Positions 44,724-56,469 of a DNA stretch of 64,000 bases are shown in pieces. The notes below the pieces were generated by a model that worked only from the letters and a program-made list of their open reading frames with translations, searched no databases and was not told the origin of the DNA. The position numbers were made by a program, and so were the translations under genes. This DNA is from Catenaria anguillulae PL171. Its lineage: Eukaryota; Blastocladiomycota; Blastocladiomycetes; Blastocladiales; Catenariaceae. The stretch lies in the NCBI GenBank assembly GCA_002102555.1, contig MCFL01000055.1:1-64000 (forward strand), in the 5' to 3' direction. Each line of letters opens with the position of its first letter. Within the stretch, counting starts at the first letter, position 1.

Positions 44724-46722
44724 ATGGGCGTCTCTGACAGCGGTCTCTTTGCCGAATTCACGCCAACGGAGCGTCGCAACCTGGCCATTTACACCCTCGG
44801 CATGATGGTTCGTATTCTTTGTCTGCTCGCCTTATGTCTGCCAGTGATCGCGTTCACGAACCTTTGGTGTATCTGTCTCATTCAACCGTGCACAGGCCTA
44901 CAAATTTGCTCTCGAAAACCTCTCAGGCTGCTTCTCCAACATTGTCCTTCAACGTGTGGCCATCAATCCTTCGAGCACCTGGTCCACGATCGTGTCCATC
45001 AACTTTGCTGCTCAATCCGTCGGCTCGCTGCTCGTGTCTCCACTCATCAAGCGCTGGCCCACGGCGCGCGTGCTTTCTACAACCATCATTGTGTTTGCCT
45101 TGCTTGTGGCCGTGGTTCCCATCATGGAACTGCTCACCGGAGGCGGGCGTGATGGGACGCTCATGGCCGGTGAAAAGGGGTACAAGTTTGGGCGCTGGAA
45201 CGTCATGATTGTCGCCGGGCTGTTTCCGGCCATTGGTGTTGCACATGGAGTGATTGAGCTCGTCCGAAGGGTAATCCCAAGCAAGATCGTTGGGGATGAT
45301 GCATTGAAGCTCAGGTTCGTCGGGTTAGGCGTTTGGCAAGTGGACATGATGCGAGACTGTTGACTCACCTACCTTGCACCGACATTAAACACAGGAAAAT
45401 GGATTCGACTGTACATATCTTTTATCAAGTTGGTGGTGTGAGCGGCGCCCTCATGTCCCGCTACTTTATCGAGTGGTTTTCGTATGCATACACTGTACGT
45501 CTGCCGAATCACCCAACTGTCCCGTAAACAAACACACACACACACTAACTCTCGCTCTGGGAACAGCTCACCATCATTCCTGTCTTTTTCCTCTTCATCG
45601 TTGCACCAATCTGGAACCGCCTCCAAGCCAACGACGACATCCCAGCTGCAAAAGCGCGCGATCCGTCCAAAGCCCCTCGTGGCATGCTGGGCGAGCTCGG
45701 CTCCATCTTCAAGGCGTTTTTCCGCTCGGTGTGGATCGGGTGCAAGCTCACGCTCACGAATCGGTCGCTCGTGTGGCTCACCATGGCGTATGCGTTCCCG
45801 TTTGTGATCCATCGGTACAAGGAAAACGTGTTGTACGCGCATTACGCCAACTTTGCCCTGGGCCGTGGTGCATTCCAGCAGCAACTGGTGGGTGGCAGTA
45901 ACCTTGGCGAGTTGCTCGGTGCTTGCTTTGTGCTGTTCTTTGCAAAGTACGTTTGGTGTTTCGCTTACCCTTGTGAGTGACGGCACTCGAGATGCTAACC
46001 AACACAATGTACCACCATCCAGTGCCGTTCCGACACCGCTTCCCTGGCTCCGGGCAGATGCCATCACGCTCTTTATCCTCTGGGTTTACCCGACCGTCTC
46101 GCCGCCGCGTAACAATATTGAAGGATTTGTGTGGATCTTGACTGCAATTAATGTTCCCATTTCCTTTGGCTGGGCAGCCGGTATGTTTGATTCCCCCCTG
46201 ACTTGGTGGTCGCACAGGGTAACCTGCTCACTCACTCGTGTTTCCCCCCGTGTGCTGTCTGCAGGTGATTGCTCGCTGGTAGCATACATCCAATCGCGCC
46301 TTGCAGCCATTGAGGACACTGACCCGTCCATTTCTCCGCTGGGTGCCGTCATGTCCTTCCTGTACATTTTGTACATTACGCTCTTTGCGCTCCTCTCTCA
46401 AGCCATTGGCCGCCTCCAAGACGCGTACGTTGCCGATTTGCGCGCTCGCTTTGGCGCGCCCCGCCAATGGCCACCGCTCGCAGGTCTTGCCCGCACGCAG
46501 GAAGCAATGTTTTGGTCGGCGGGCATGGTTGTGACTATTTCGGGAACTTTGGTGCTGCTGTCGACTTTGATTCCCAAGGGCGCCTTGCAGTGGAACCCGG
46601 ACACCTTGGGCGATGACTCGGAGCTCGACGAGCTGCGGCAACAGGTCAAGGGGAACGCGAGCGTGGTGGAACCTGGCGAGAAGTCAAACAATGATGCAAT
46701 CAAGAATGCCATGTTTGCTTGA
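44724..46722 (+). CDS. MFS-type membrane transporter, paralog 1
   Basis: Six exons, 44724-44807, 44896-45314, 45395-45494, 45567-45946, 46023-46180 and 46265-46722, give 532 residues. The N-terminus has TERRNLAIYTLGMM, then AYKFALENLSGCFSNIVLQR and WSTIVSINFAAQSVGSLLVS with SPLIKRWPTARV (a major-facilitator-like loop 2-3). About eleven or twelve helices are predicted, with FVIHRYKENVLYAHYANFAL and GDCSLVAYIQSRL as strongly conserved cytoplasmic or luminal blocks. It is about two-thirds identical by eye to the gene at 50262, which lacks three of these five introns. Substrate unknown. The short Asn-rich end DAIKNAMFA is conserved in the paralog. Confidence 0.82.
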
Positions 46723-47353
46723 AGGTCATGTTGTATCTTTCTTCTTTGTCTGTTGTACATGTACATTTTTGTGTTTTGCGAGCTGGATCTTGCACTGCAC
46801 CCCATCACCACCACCACCACCACCTCTGTCAGTTGTATTGGCGATGCTGCCAACGAATGTTTTCGCATGTATTCTGTGCTCATCGAATGCAATTGTTTGT
46901 GCTTGTTTTCTTTGGACTGTCGATATTTACATGTCTACGTATTGACGCGGGCGCGTTCGAATCGACGGCCCATAAACGCCAACCAACCACACTGTGCAGC
47001 ACACTTGTCGGTGCGAACAAAAGTAAGTGAACGACCAAATTATCATTGGACGCATGACTTGACACCACTCGACTACCATGCGCAATCATGCATTCATCAT
47101 CGGTCGAACCTTGTCCGCATCTCAATACGCGAGAGATCCGATCCGTCTCGCTCACTGTTTCTCTTTATTGGGGATGAGCTTGGCCTCTCCAGCTCCAAAG
47201 AGACGTTGTAAAGTACGAAACTAGTTCAAGATAAATCCGGAAACGTAGCTTTCAAGACTTCCAAGTCGTCAATCAAATCGATTCAATTATCAGCGGTCGC
47301 GTCCGACGACTTCAGCCTTCCTGTACACTCAATCTTTCGCAACGACTCGAGTC
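46723..47353. other. Intergenic, no feature seen
   Basis: 3' flank with CACCACC triplets near 46805-46825 and the upstream region of the disordered-protein gene. No gene recognised. Confidence 0.5.
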
Positions 47354-49024
47354 ATGCCGCCAAACCAACACCTTCGTCGCACGCCCTCATCGGCTTCATC
47401 TGCATCTGCTGGCACCGCTTCCAACCAGCAATCGGCTGCGGACTTGTACCAAATCGACTCGTCATCGTCACCCTTGACCTCGACCGAGGCACTGCACATT
47501 CTGCAATCGCTCTTTGGTCGATTGCCCGCTCCTTTGGAAAACCCTTCTTCATCGTCAGACGCGTTGGAAAACGACATGACAGAGCCAAGTTACGACCAAG
47601 ATCTCATGCCGCCGGCACCCGCAACTATGCACGCCTCCTTCTCAGGTGCCGTTCGCTCCCCGTTTACCATGCTATCGACGACGCATTCAACGTCATCGTC
47701 CACAACGGCACCCATGTCTGTTCGGGTTTGGCCACAAGCTACATCATTCTATCAATCCCCACCTCCTCAGCGCATTCTTGCTGCGTCTCAGCCCAATCAC
47801 GACGACATTGAAGAGGGTCTGTCTATTGACGGCGATGAGCCTCAATCCGATCCAATCGACAACCGCCCGTGGTACATGGACCTACCGGTTATGCCCGATC
47901 TGCTCGGCTCCTCATCATCGTCGTTTTCTGCCGACACACATGCCCAACTCGACCACATCCCACCCTCCTCCGCCACCTCGACCACCATGCGCGCACGCAT
48001 CCCCCCGCCCGCCGCGTCCGATCCTACATCTCGCCCCGCCGTCCCGTCTCTCACACGCGAGCCCTCGGATGCAACCACCACCTCGGGCTTCTCCTCTTCA
48101 GACCTTAACCCGCCGCCTCCTCCGGCAGGCGCGGCGCGCCTCGGCCTGGGCATTCAGCATATCCGCGCACCGGCCGTACCCGCCGTGCCCGCGTCCTCTT
48201 CTTCGGCATCCACATCGGCCGCTGCCGACGCGCTCGCCTCCACGGTGTTTGAGCTGCGTGTTGCGAGAATGACCCTCGCTGCGCTTTCGGCGGCCGCACG
48301 CGCGCGCCAGATCGAGCGCGAGTGCAGCTGGTACTCTGCGGATGGTGACGAGGGGCAACCCATGCCCGGCGGTCAAGACGAGGACGATTCGGATTCGGAT
48401 GATGACGACGAAGAAGATGAAGTCGAGGAACAAGGGACCGGGTCTGGCAGGTCGTCGCGGATGAGCATGCGGTCGTCAGCGCCTGGATCAGCGGCCGGAT
48501 CGCGGTCTGCATCGCCATTTACCACTGGCGCAGCAAGGCTGACAAGGGCCACGTCGCCGGGATCGCCGTTGCGCGCCGAAACGACGGCGGAGGTGATTGC
48601 AGATTCTCGGCCTGCTCCCGCGGCTGTGCGCCAAGTCGTCGTCAACCCATCTTCATCTTCATCTTCATCTCCATCGTCATCGTCGTCGTCAGCGGTCGCA
48701 GCTCCTTCAGCGCAGCATCCCGAACCGCCTACGGCAAGGCACACCGGGTGGATGTCGCGCCCGCCCGTGGCTTCGGCGTGGGCGTCCAGTTCCTCGTCAA
48801 CCGCCGGGGCGGCAGCACGGAGCGCGGCCAGGCGCAAACGCGTGGCCGAAATGATGCTCAACGAGATGCGTGGCGGAACGTCAAGTGCCGCGGCATCCTC
48901 AAACTCCTCGATTGGTGGCAAAGGCAAGAAAGCAGTCCTGGTTCGCGTTAGAAAAATTAAACCGGTTGTGGTGCGAATGGTGGGTGAGCATGGCGTCGGA
49001 ATTGGCGAAGGGTGTATGATGTGA
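47354..49024 (+). CDS. Large disordered Ser/Ala/Pro-rich protein
   Basis: A single open frame of 556 residues. It is mostly low-complexity, with Ser runs, PPPP, a DEDDSDSDDDDEEDEVEEQ acidic block near residue 345, and two better-ordered parts: TSTEALHILQSLFGRLPAPL near residue 42 and ALASTVFELRVARMTLAALS near 300, both amphipathic-helix-like. A basic C-terminus follows (RSAARRKRVAEMMLNEM and KGKKAVLVRVRKIKPVVVR). It might be a nuclear regulator, but nothing identifies it. The unbroken length and consistent third-position use support a real gene. Confidence 0.65.
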   Translation: MPPNQHLRRTPSSASSASAGTASNQQSAADLYQIDSSSSPLTSTEALHILQSLFGRLPAPLENPSSSSDALENDMTEPSYDQDLMPPAPATMHASFSGAVRSPFTMLSTTHSTSSSTTAPMSVRVWPQATSFYQSPPPQRILAASQPNHDDIEEGLSIDGDEPQSDPIDNRPWYMDLPVMPDLLGSSSSSFSADTHAQLDHIPPSSATSTTMRARIPPPAASDPTSRPAVPSLTREPSDATTTSGFSSSDLNPPPPPAGAARLGLGIQHIRAPAVPAVPASSSSASTSAAADALASTVFELRVARMTLAALSAAARARQIERECSWYSADGDEGQPMPGGQDEDDSDSDDDDEEDEVEEQGTGSGRSSRMSMRSSAPGSAAGSRSASPFTTGAARLTRATSPGSPLRAETTAEVIADSRPAPAAVRQVVVNPSSSSSSSPSSSSSSAVAAPSAQHPEPPTARHTGWMSRPPVASAWASSSSSTAGAAARSAARRKRVAEMMLNEMRGGTSSAAASSNSSIGGKGKKAVLVRVRKIKPVVVRMVGEHGVGIGEGCMM

Positions 49025-50261
49025 GCCGTCGCGGCAGACCCGGTAGTCGGGGCTGGTGTGGAGATCATTTTCTTTTCAAGGTGGCATTCGTTTCGCTCAT
49101 CTGGGTTGCTGTCATCGGTTGGTGAGCAATCAGGTCTGGTTCCCATTCATTTGTGGCGTGCTGTATCCCTATCCTTCTTTTCGACATATTTACATATCAT
49201 ACAAATCATCTCCGTCACTGAACTTTCATGAGAGATTTACCACGACGACCACGGCCACGGCACCCGAGGCTCACCCGGCATCATGCTAGCGGCCTTGTGT
49301 ATGCCTCGAGCATGATCTGATCTCGTTCATGCAGCGAACTCGATTCCGCCATGTTGCATGCTGGCCGTGGCAATGCGCGGCGACGAATGGCGGTGGCGCC
49401 CCTCGCCGCCATAGTGGCGACATATATTGCCGCCAAGGATTGCGCGGTACGGTGGAGGCGGCAACAGGACACGTTTACAGGCGCCCGTCACGAGACCACC
49501 GTGGCCGTGGGTGGGTGGCCATGCTCAGTCGGCACGGGTCAACCACAAGATGCACACATCATGACGAACTGATGTCTCGGCCAAGCGAAGATTAGCGTTA
49601 AGAGACAGAGGATGGCCAAGGACAACAACACGTTGAAATGCTCGGTGGCTTCTGGAAGGTGTCAAGCCCCACAGACCACTTCTCTCGAAGCCATCGAAGC
49701 TTGTTCTCATTGGCTCCCGAACATGCTTCCATGCACGACACCAGCCAGCCTTCAACATGGTCGTCTCACACGGTCTGACGTGTGACTTGTGGCACTTCAC
49801 AACGGACAAAAGGGCTCAACATGCACTGGCTCGTGTGACGCAAGCACACTTTGTCCCCGCGAATGCCTTTTCGTATGAGCCGGAAAACGTTTTTGTGTCA
49901 GAGGATGATTCGTGTGCCTCTGCTACATGTCAAGGTCCCACGTTTTTAGAGTCAGGCCAAGCGGAACGGCTTATCGGCAATGTAGGGGCCTAGAACTGTA
50001 TTCTTGGCCGTCGAGAAGGGTTCAGCTGCATCGAGAAGAGGCAACCAGAAGGGCTCTTAAGCCAAGGGGTACAAATAGGCCCTGGTCCCCACGAGATATT
50101 CCCATCCAAGCGACCTATCCTCATCAGCAGCACTCTCAAGCTCCCTCCAGCCGCACATTGGCCAGCTCTGCTAGCTTTTCCTGCTCGATCATTCTTGCCA
50201 CTTCCACTGTCCCTCACTCTTTCCCAACCGTGCCCGCTACCCTATCCACTGATCCTTCAAG
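49025..50261. other. Intergenic, no feature seen
   Basis: About 1.2 kb without supported genes. A C/T-rich leader precedes the next start codon. Confidence 0.5.
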
Positions 50262-52011
50262 ATGGTCTGGGCCAAGGTCTTTCCTGATTTCACGCCCACC
50301 GAGCGGCGCAACGTTGCCATTTACATCATGGGCATCATGGTTCGTCTTGTCTCGAATTCTCCTCATTGTTTTCTCGCTTTCTGACTTTGGATGCGACTCC
50401 AAAAACAGGGTTACAAGTTCGCCCTCGAGAACCTTTCTGGTTGCTTCTCAAATATCATTCTTCAACGAGTCCCACAAAACCCATCCACAGTGTGGTCAAC
50501 CATCGTCTCTGTCAACTTTGCCGCACAATCCATCGGTTCCCTGCTCGTCTCTCCGCTCATGAAGCGCTGGCCAACTTCGCGCGTCCTGTCGACTGCCATC
50601 ATCACCTTTGGCCTGCTCGTCGCCATTGTTCCAATCCTCGAATTCTTCACTGGCGGTGGCCGCGACGGCACGTTGACCGCTGGTGAAAAGAAGTACAAGT
50701 TTGGCCAGTACGACCCGATGATTGTCGGGTACCTCTTCCCGGTCATTGGCATTTTCCACGGCATCATTGAGCTTGTTCGGCGCGTCATTCCCAAGGACAT
50801 TGTCGGCGCCGACGCCCTCAAGCTCAAGCGCATGGACGGAATGGTGATGGTCTTCTATCAAATTGCCGGAACGTCTGGGGCACTCTTGTCTCGCGTTTGG
50901 ATTGACAAGATCAACTACGCCTACACCCTCGCCATCATCCCCGTGGTCTACCTGTTCGTTGTCGCACCCATCTGGTCGCGCATTCGCAACGAGGAGGAAA
51001 AAGTCGCCGCCATCAACTACAAGTCACAGGGCGCGATCCGCGAGATTGGCGCCATCTTCAGGGCTTTCTTCCGGTCCGTGTGGATTGGAGCCAAGCTCAC
51101 GCTCACCAACCGGTCGCTCGTGTGGCTCACGTTTGCCTACTCTGTGCCCTTTGTCATTCATCGGTACAAGGAGAACGTGTTGTACGCGCACTATGCCAAC
51201 TTTGGTCTGTCCCGCGGTGCCTACCAGCAGCAGCTGATCGCTGGTTCCAACTTTGGTGAGTTGCTCGGCGCCTTGTTGATTGTCATCTACGCCATTACCG
51301 TGCCCACCCCGATCCCGTGGCAGCGTCTTGATGCTCTCTCGCTCTTGACGCTCTGGATCTACCCGCTTGCTGCCCCGTGGCGCGAGAACATTGAGGGTTG
51401 GGTGTGGTTCTTGACTCTCTACAACATCCCCGTGTCTCTTGGCTGGTCTGCTGGTATGCTTTTTTTTTTTTTTTTCCTTTTCGTGTCTCCCTGTGTACAC
51501 TTACGTGCAAGGATCGGTTGCCTGACCCCTATGTTGTCCGCGGCTCCACAGGTGATTGCTCATTGGTCGCCTACATCCAGTCTCGTCTCGGCTCGATCGA
51601 AAACGTCGACTCGTCCATCTCTCCCTTGGGCGCCGTCATGTCGTTCCTCTACGTCTTCTACATTGCTGTGTTTGCCACGCTTTCGCAAGCCATTGGCCGC
51701 CTGCAAGACTCGTACGTGCGTGACTTGCGCTCAAAGTTTGGCGCCCCTCGCGAGTGGAAGAACTTGATTGGTCTCGCGCCGACCCAGGAAGCGATGATGT
51801 GGAGCGCGGGATTCGTGGTCAGTCTGGCCTGTTTCCTCATCCTGGTGTCGACCTTTGTGCCCAAGGGCTCGTTCGCCTGGAACCCTGCCGTGATTGACTC
51901 GGATGAGGACTTGGTCGAGATCAAGCGCCAGGTCGCCGCGCATGCCGCGAGGATGACAACCAGGATCACAAGGGCGAGAAGGATGCCATCAACAACGCCG
52001 TTTTTGTGTAA
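50262..52011 (+). CDS. MFS-type membrane transporter, paralog 2
   Basis: Three exons, 50262-50339, 50409-51453 and 51552-52011, give 527 residues if one missing base near 51950 is allowed. Restoring it yields the end KDAINNAVFV that matches paralog 1 (KNAMFA) instead of a basic tail. Conserved blocks: TERRNVAIYIMGIM, YKFALENLSGCFSNIILQR, WSTIVSVNFAAQSIGSLLVS, ELVRRVIPKDIVGADALKLK, FVIHRYKENVLYAHYANFGL, GDCSLVAYIQSRL and SQAIGRLQDSYVRDLR. Both retained introns match the first and last of paralog 1; the middle three are absent. The second intron has a T-run of 15. Substrate unknown; several-helix plasma-membrane or organelle carrier. Confidence 0.85.
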
Positions 52012-52822
52012 GGAGCGCTGTTGTATGTAAAAATCTTTGGGAGTGTGCCTTTGGCTTGCGTTTTCCCCCCGTTTTGCTGTTGATGCTTGTATCGTCATTG
52101 TACTTTTCTCAATCGTAATGCAACTGTTTTCATAGATTTTCGCACATTCTGTCATCTTTAATGCATCCCTCTTTGGGCTTGCAGCACACAATGTCGGCAA
52201 TGGAAGTAAACTGAAATGGAATGCTGGCCTTGACTCGGGAAGAGCAAGAGGAAGAGCCAGCCAAACCGCATATGTACATACACAACGAACACACATGGTG
52301 GTCCGAGTACTCTTCCGTGCCAAAAATTCCTTCAGTACAAACATTTGGAGATTGTGCGCTGCAGTGAGGCCAACGGCTGCCTGAGCATATCCATACCAGC
52401 AACAGGCAATGTCAGACGTTGCGCGTCGGTCGCCGATTCAGCGGCTGCTGATCCGTCGCTTGGTCGCGTTTCTGCCCGAGCCTGAATCGGTGAGGTGAAA
52501 GGAATATATTGCATTATGTACGCCCACATTGCTACGCACGCAACGTACAAAGCTTTATTGTTACACTTGGCAACCGAAACTTAACGACATTTAACACATC
52601 ACCCGCGGCTCTTTGCGCCAAAATTGTCGACCCGCCGCGCCGCCACTCGACCGCAACCGTTCGCCACCCATCACCCACACATTCGCCTGCTCATTACACC
52701 ACCCAGGATTGCCTCAAATCTTCTAACCACTTTCCGATTACCGCTGTCGGTCCACAGACATTCTCTCTCGCTGCACGCGTTTATCACCCACATATCCACT
52801 CGCCCGCCACCTCCATCACACA
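52012..52822. other. Intergenic, no feature seen
   Basis: 3' flank of the transporter and the C/A-rich leader of the V-ATPase gene. No coding signal. Confidence 0.5.
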
Positions 52823-53683
52823 ATGTCGCGCCCGCTCCAAGACGACGAGGTTCAAAACGAGATGAAGAAGATGGTTGCCTTCATCAAGCAAGAAGCGCTT
52901 GAAAAGGCCAAGGAGATCAAAATCAAGGCCGACGAAGAGTTCAACATTGAAAAAGCCAAGATTGTGCGCCAAGAAACCGCCACGATCGACGCCCTTTTCC
53001 AAAAGAAGATGAAGCAGTTTGAGGTGCAGCGCAAGATTGCCGCGTCCAACCACACCAACAAGGCCAAGGTCAAGGTGCTGCAAAAGCGCCACGACTTGCT
53101 TGCGCAAACCTTCAACGACACGCGCGCGCAGCTCGAGACCCTGACTGCGGATCAGCCAAAGTACAAGGAGTTGATCAAGGGGTTGCTGGTCCAAAGCTTT
53201 TTGGAGCTGCTCGAGACGGACGTCGTGGTGCAGTGCGTGGAGCGGGACGTGCTTGTGGTCAACTCGGTCTTGGACGAGGCTAAGAAGCAGTATGAGGAGA
53301 TTGCTGGCGCCAAGGTCAACGCCACTGTCGACACGAGCTCGCCGTTGCCTGCATCCGCGTACGTCTTGACGATTCTGTCCATGGAGCCTTTCTTTTTGAC
53401 TATCCTGACATCCTCCTTGTTTTGATCTTTGTTGGCGTATATCAGAATTGGCGGCGTAATTGTGTCGTCCAATGGTGGACGTATCAAGGTGCTCAACTCG
53501 CTCGAATCGCGTCTTCAAATTGCCTCGGATCAGGTTTGCTCCTTTACCTCTTTCTCGTGTTGCGCGGCCACTTTCGCTCCCATGCTCACTCATCATCGCC
53601 TTGTTTGCTCATGTTTGTAGCTGCTTCCCGATATCCGTGTCACGCTGTACGGTGTGCCACCCAACCGCCGTTTCTTTGACTGA
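52823..53683 (+). CDS. VMA4: V-type proton ATPase subunit E
   Basis: Exons 52823-53358, 53446-53533 and 53621-53683 give 228 residues, the usual length. The long N-terminal helix (RPLQDDEVQNEMKKMVAFIK, ALEKAKEIKIKADEEFNIEK) forms the peripheral stalk with subunit G. The globular C-terminal part has VVQCVERDV, IGGVIVSSNGGRIKVLNSLE and LLPDIRVTLYGVPPNRRFFD at the very end. It connects the V1 head to Vo on vacuolar and endosomal membranes. Introns of 87 nt each start GTACGT and GTTTGC. Confidence 0.95.
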
Positions 53684-54023
53684 GCGACTCCGGCCGCGTT
53701 CGTCAGTCATGCCCATTCCCCTGCATCCTGTCGCTGTAGTGTGTAGGCGTACCGTGCGAGTGTTGGCGGAGAGAAGGCCCAGGTTGTTACATACGCGCAC
53801 CTGCGGGCCGTGTCCTGTTTGTCTACATATTGTCTTTGCCTTTCATTCATTCCATCATTTTGCGACGCAGGTGGCAAGAGAGCTCCCCCCATGGCAGTCA
53901 ACGGGGTCATGATCAAGCATGAGATTCCGTGAAGTAGTTTACACCCAAATGTCAATGGATAAATCTCAAAACTCTATGCACTAAGGTCCAAGATCATATT
54001 CACCACCACCGTCATAAATCTCA
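53684..54023. other. Intergenic
   Basis: A short spacer between two same-strand genes; nothing seen. Confidence 0.5.
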
Positions 54024-55109
54024 ATGTCGTCATCATCGTCCAACACATCCTCACCTCTGCCAATGTCGCCGGCGCCACGTCCTTCCGCTTCCACGACGAC
54101 CACAGCCACTCCGCTGCGTCGGCGAAGCAGCCTCGGCAGCACGTCCCGCCCACACCCGCCTCCGCCGCTCGGCGCAACGGGCTCGTCCACATCTGCATCC
54201 TCCTCGTCCTCTCTCTTGGGCCAGTCCTCGTCCATATCGGCTGCAGGCGGCGGCGCCACGATCCACTCGCTGATCGTCAAGGCAACCACCCTTTCGCCAC
54301 CGCAACCTACTCCACTTGTACCCGCTCCCGCAACCGCCCAACCTCCCTTAGCCCCACCGACCCATGTGCTTCCGACGGCCCATCCACCGGCGCCCTTGAC
54401 GATCCCAGACAACTTTGCCCAAGTTGAGCCCGGCATCTACCGCTCCTCACTGCCGTCCGCCGCGTCCATTCCATTTCTGCGCACGCTCGCCCTGAAAACC
54501 GTACTGCTCCTGACGCCCGACCTGCCATCACGCGCCGTGGCCGCATGGCTCGACGAATCGTGCATTCAAGTCATTCACTTGGGCGCCGCACGTGCTTGGG
54601 GCGGCGGCCTGCTGATGGCGGCCAAGGCTCCCGACGGCTCAGGCACTCCGCCAACACATCCCGGATTGACCCCATTGGCATCTGCACCCACGTCCCTTGC
54701 GCCCTTGTCGACCGCCTCGGGCGTGCCTGCAGCGCCATCCACGGGCACAACCACGGGCCCGCCCACGTGGCGGCCCGTGTCTGAAGACCTCGTCAAGGAC
54801 GCCTTGCAGCACTTGCTGTTGCCCTCAGCACACCCGATCTTGGTAGCGTGCACCACGGGCATTCACGAGACTGGCACCGTGATTGGATGCATGCGGCGCA
54901 TGCAGCGGTGGAACTTGAATGCCATTGCGTTCGAATACCGGCAGTTTGCGGATACCAAGGCGCGGTATGCGGCCGAGCAGATGATCGAGTTGTTTGACGT
55001 GGATTGGGTGGTGGTGCCAAGGGGAGCCGAGAACAAGGTGTGTGGATTGATTGTGGGTGCAGACGGTGGTGACGACGACTACGGCGACAAAGTGCAAGTG
55101 AACGAGTGA
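54024..55109 (+). CDS. Oca/Siw14-type atypical phosphatase-like protein, catalytic Arg replaced
   Basis: A single exon of 361 residues. The first ~130 are Ser/Thr/Pro-rich and disordered. Then comes the plant-and-fungal atypical dual-specificity phosphatase fold: PDNFAQVEPGIYRSSLPSAA, LRTLALKTVLLLTPD, VIHLGA, then, after a Ser/Thr/Pro-rich insert, SEDLVKDALQHLLL. The signature loop reads ACTTGIHETGTVIGC, where the family has C-x5-R (CxxGKHRTG); the arginine position holds Glu. It ends with RRMQRWNLNAIAFEYRQF, typical of the family. The cysteine is kept but the phosphate-binding arginine is lost, so it should not be active, recalling the inactive Oca subunits of yeast. An AATAAA follows 23 bases after the stop. 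Confidence 0.82.
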   Translation: MSSSSSNTSSPLPMSPAPRPSASTTTTATPLRRRSSLGSTSRPHPPPPLGATGSSTSASSSSSLLGQSSSISAAGGGATIHSLIVKATTLSPPQPTPLVPAPATAQPPLAPPTHVLPTAHPPAPLTIPDNFAQVEPGIYRSSLPSAASIPFLRTLALKTVLLLTPDLPSRAVAAWLDESCIQVIHLGAARAWGGGLLMAAKAPDGSGTPPTHPGLTPLASAPTSLAPLSTASGVPAAPSTGTTTGPPTWRPVSEDLVKDALQHLLLPSAHPILVACTTGIHETGTVIGCMRRMQRWNLNAIAFEYRQFADTKARYAAEQMIELFDVDWVVVPRGAENKVCGLIVGADGGDDDYGDKVQVNE

Positions 55110-56469
55110 GGCAAGTGTGCGATTTGAGGGTAATAAAGAGGGCCGTGGATGGAACTCATGCGGGACTTTACTGGCAAGCAGCGAGATCCGCGGATACCCA
55201 ATTGATCGGGGACTCAATCCCCATTGACGCAGTGATTCCCAATTTCAAGCAGCCTCGCTCGACCTCATCCATTTTTGAAGGCTCGCGCTCATGTCGCAAT
55301 CCAACAACCGGTACTGGCCACTCAGGTGTTACGGTATTCGCTTGATGGGATTGTTCGAGAATGCACCTAACTTGTGGAATGGATGACTGAGCAACGGCCC
55401 AGAACCACTGAAGTTCAAAGTCTTGGCAAGAAATCGTATCATCCATGATGTAGCGTACACTGCGGTATAAACGGGAATGATTGGGCATTTACGTGGCAAT
55501 GAAGGGCTACCGACTACCAAGCACATAATTACCCCGCAACATAGGTAAAAGGGGCACCAAGCTGTGCGTGTATCATGCGCCTGTGGTTGGCGAGTGAGCG
55601 CCCTTCAACGTTGATTCACTAACAAGCAACGTCCGCCGTATTGCACCGGCGAGGACGAGTCAACAGTGAAGCGGCAAGAGCAGGCAAGTCAACTTGCCGG
55701 CTTGGAATCGGCGATGGCTTGCGTCCTTCGATTGGTGTCCCTCATGACTGTTTGCGCCTTGAGGATTGGCCCATGTGCACCGGAAGAAGGCAGAGCTCAT
55801 GAATACGAGACGCGTCGTCGATGATGATGGAGGAAGGAAATGAGCAAACGCGTCTGGCAAGCCCATGATTTTTTGGTTGCCACTCGACCTGGTCAAGCCA
55901 GCGGCCGATCTAAATGAATTCATGAACTGGCTGGAAAAAAAAACGCAAAACAAGCGAAATGTGAGCCTGGTTACATTGCGATGATTGTCATGAGCCGCCT
56001 CGAACACCAACAAGTTCATGAGTGCGCCGACTGACCGATGAGCGATTCGTGCACTGCAATTTGGCTTGAGGGATGGTGCCACGGCGTGCACCTTTGGACG
56101 CAGTGATTGAGTGAATGAGCCGAGTCTGGTCGGATTTCATGACCGCGGGGAAGGTGCGAAAACTCATACAAGAATCGAGCGGTCCCCTCCGGCCATTCTT
56201 CTCCAACGAGCGGATTCCAACGTATCAAGACAAGACGGCTGGCTCGACTCCGCTCCCTCCCCATTCCCCCTTTCCATTCCCATTCCCCACTTTCTTTACT
56301 ACCACCACACATTCTGTCTGAGCTTGGCCTCGACGACACTGTGCGCCTAAACCATCTTCATCATCCTCCATTCACCAACCGACTTTTCCGACTTGTTTCT
56401 CGCGCCGGTCGCCCCTTCCTTACCCTCACCTCACCTCACCACACCACACCACATTTCATACACCCAATC
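55110..56469. other. Intergenic, no feature seen
   Basis: About 1.3 kb with only short, motif-free frames. A polyadenylation signal lies at its start, and a C/A-rich leader with ACCTCACC/CACCACAC repeats lies at its end. Confidence 0.5.
55132..55137 (+). terminator. Possible polyadenylation signal
   Basis: AATAAA 23 bases after the phosphatase-like stop codon. Confidence 0.5.
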
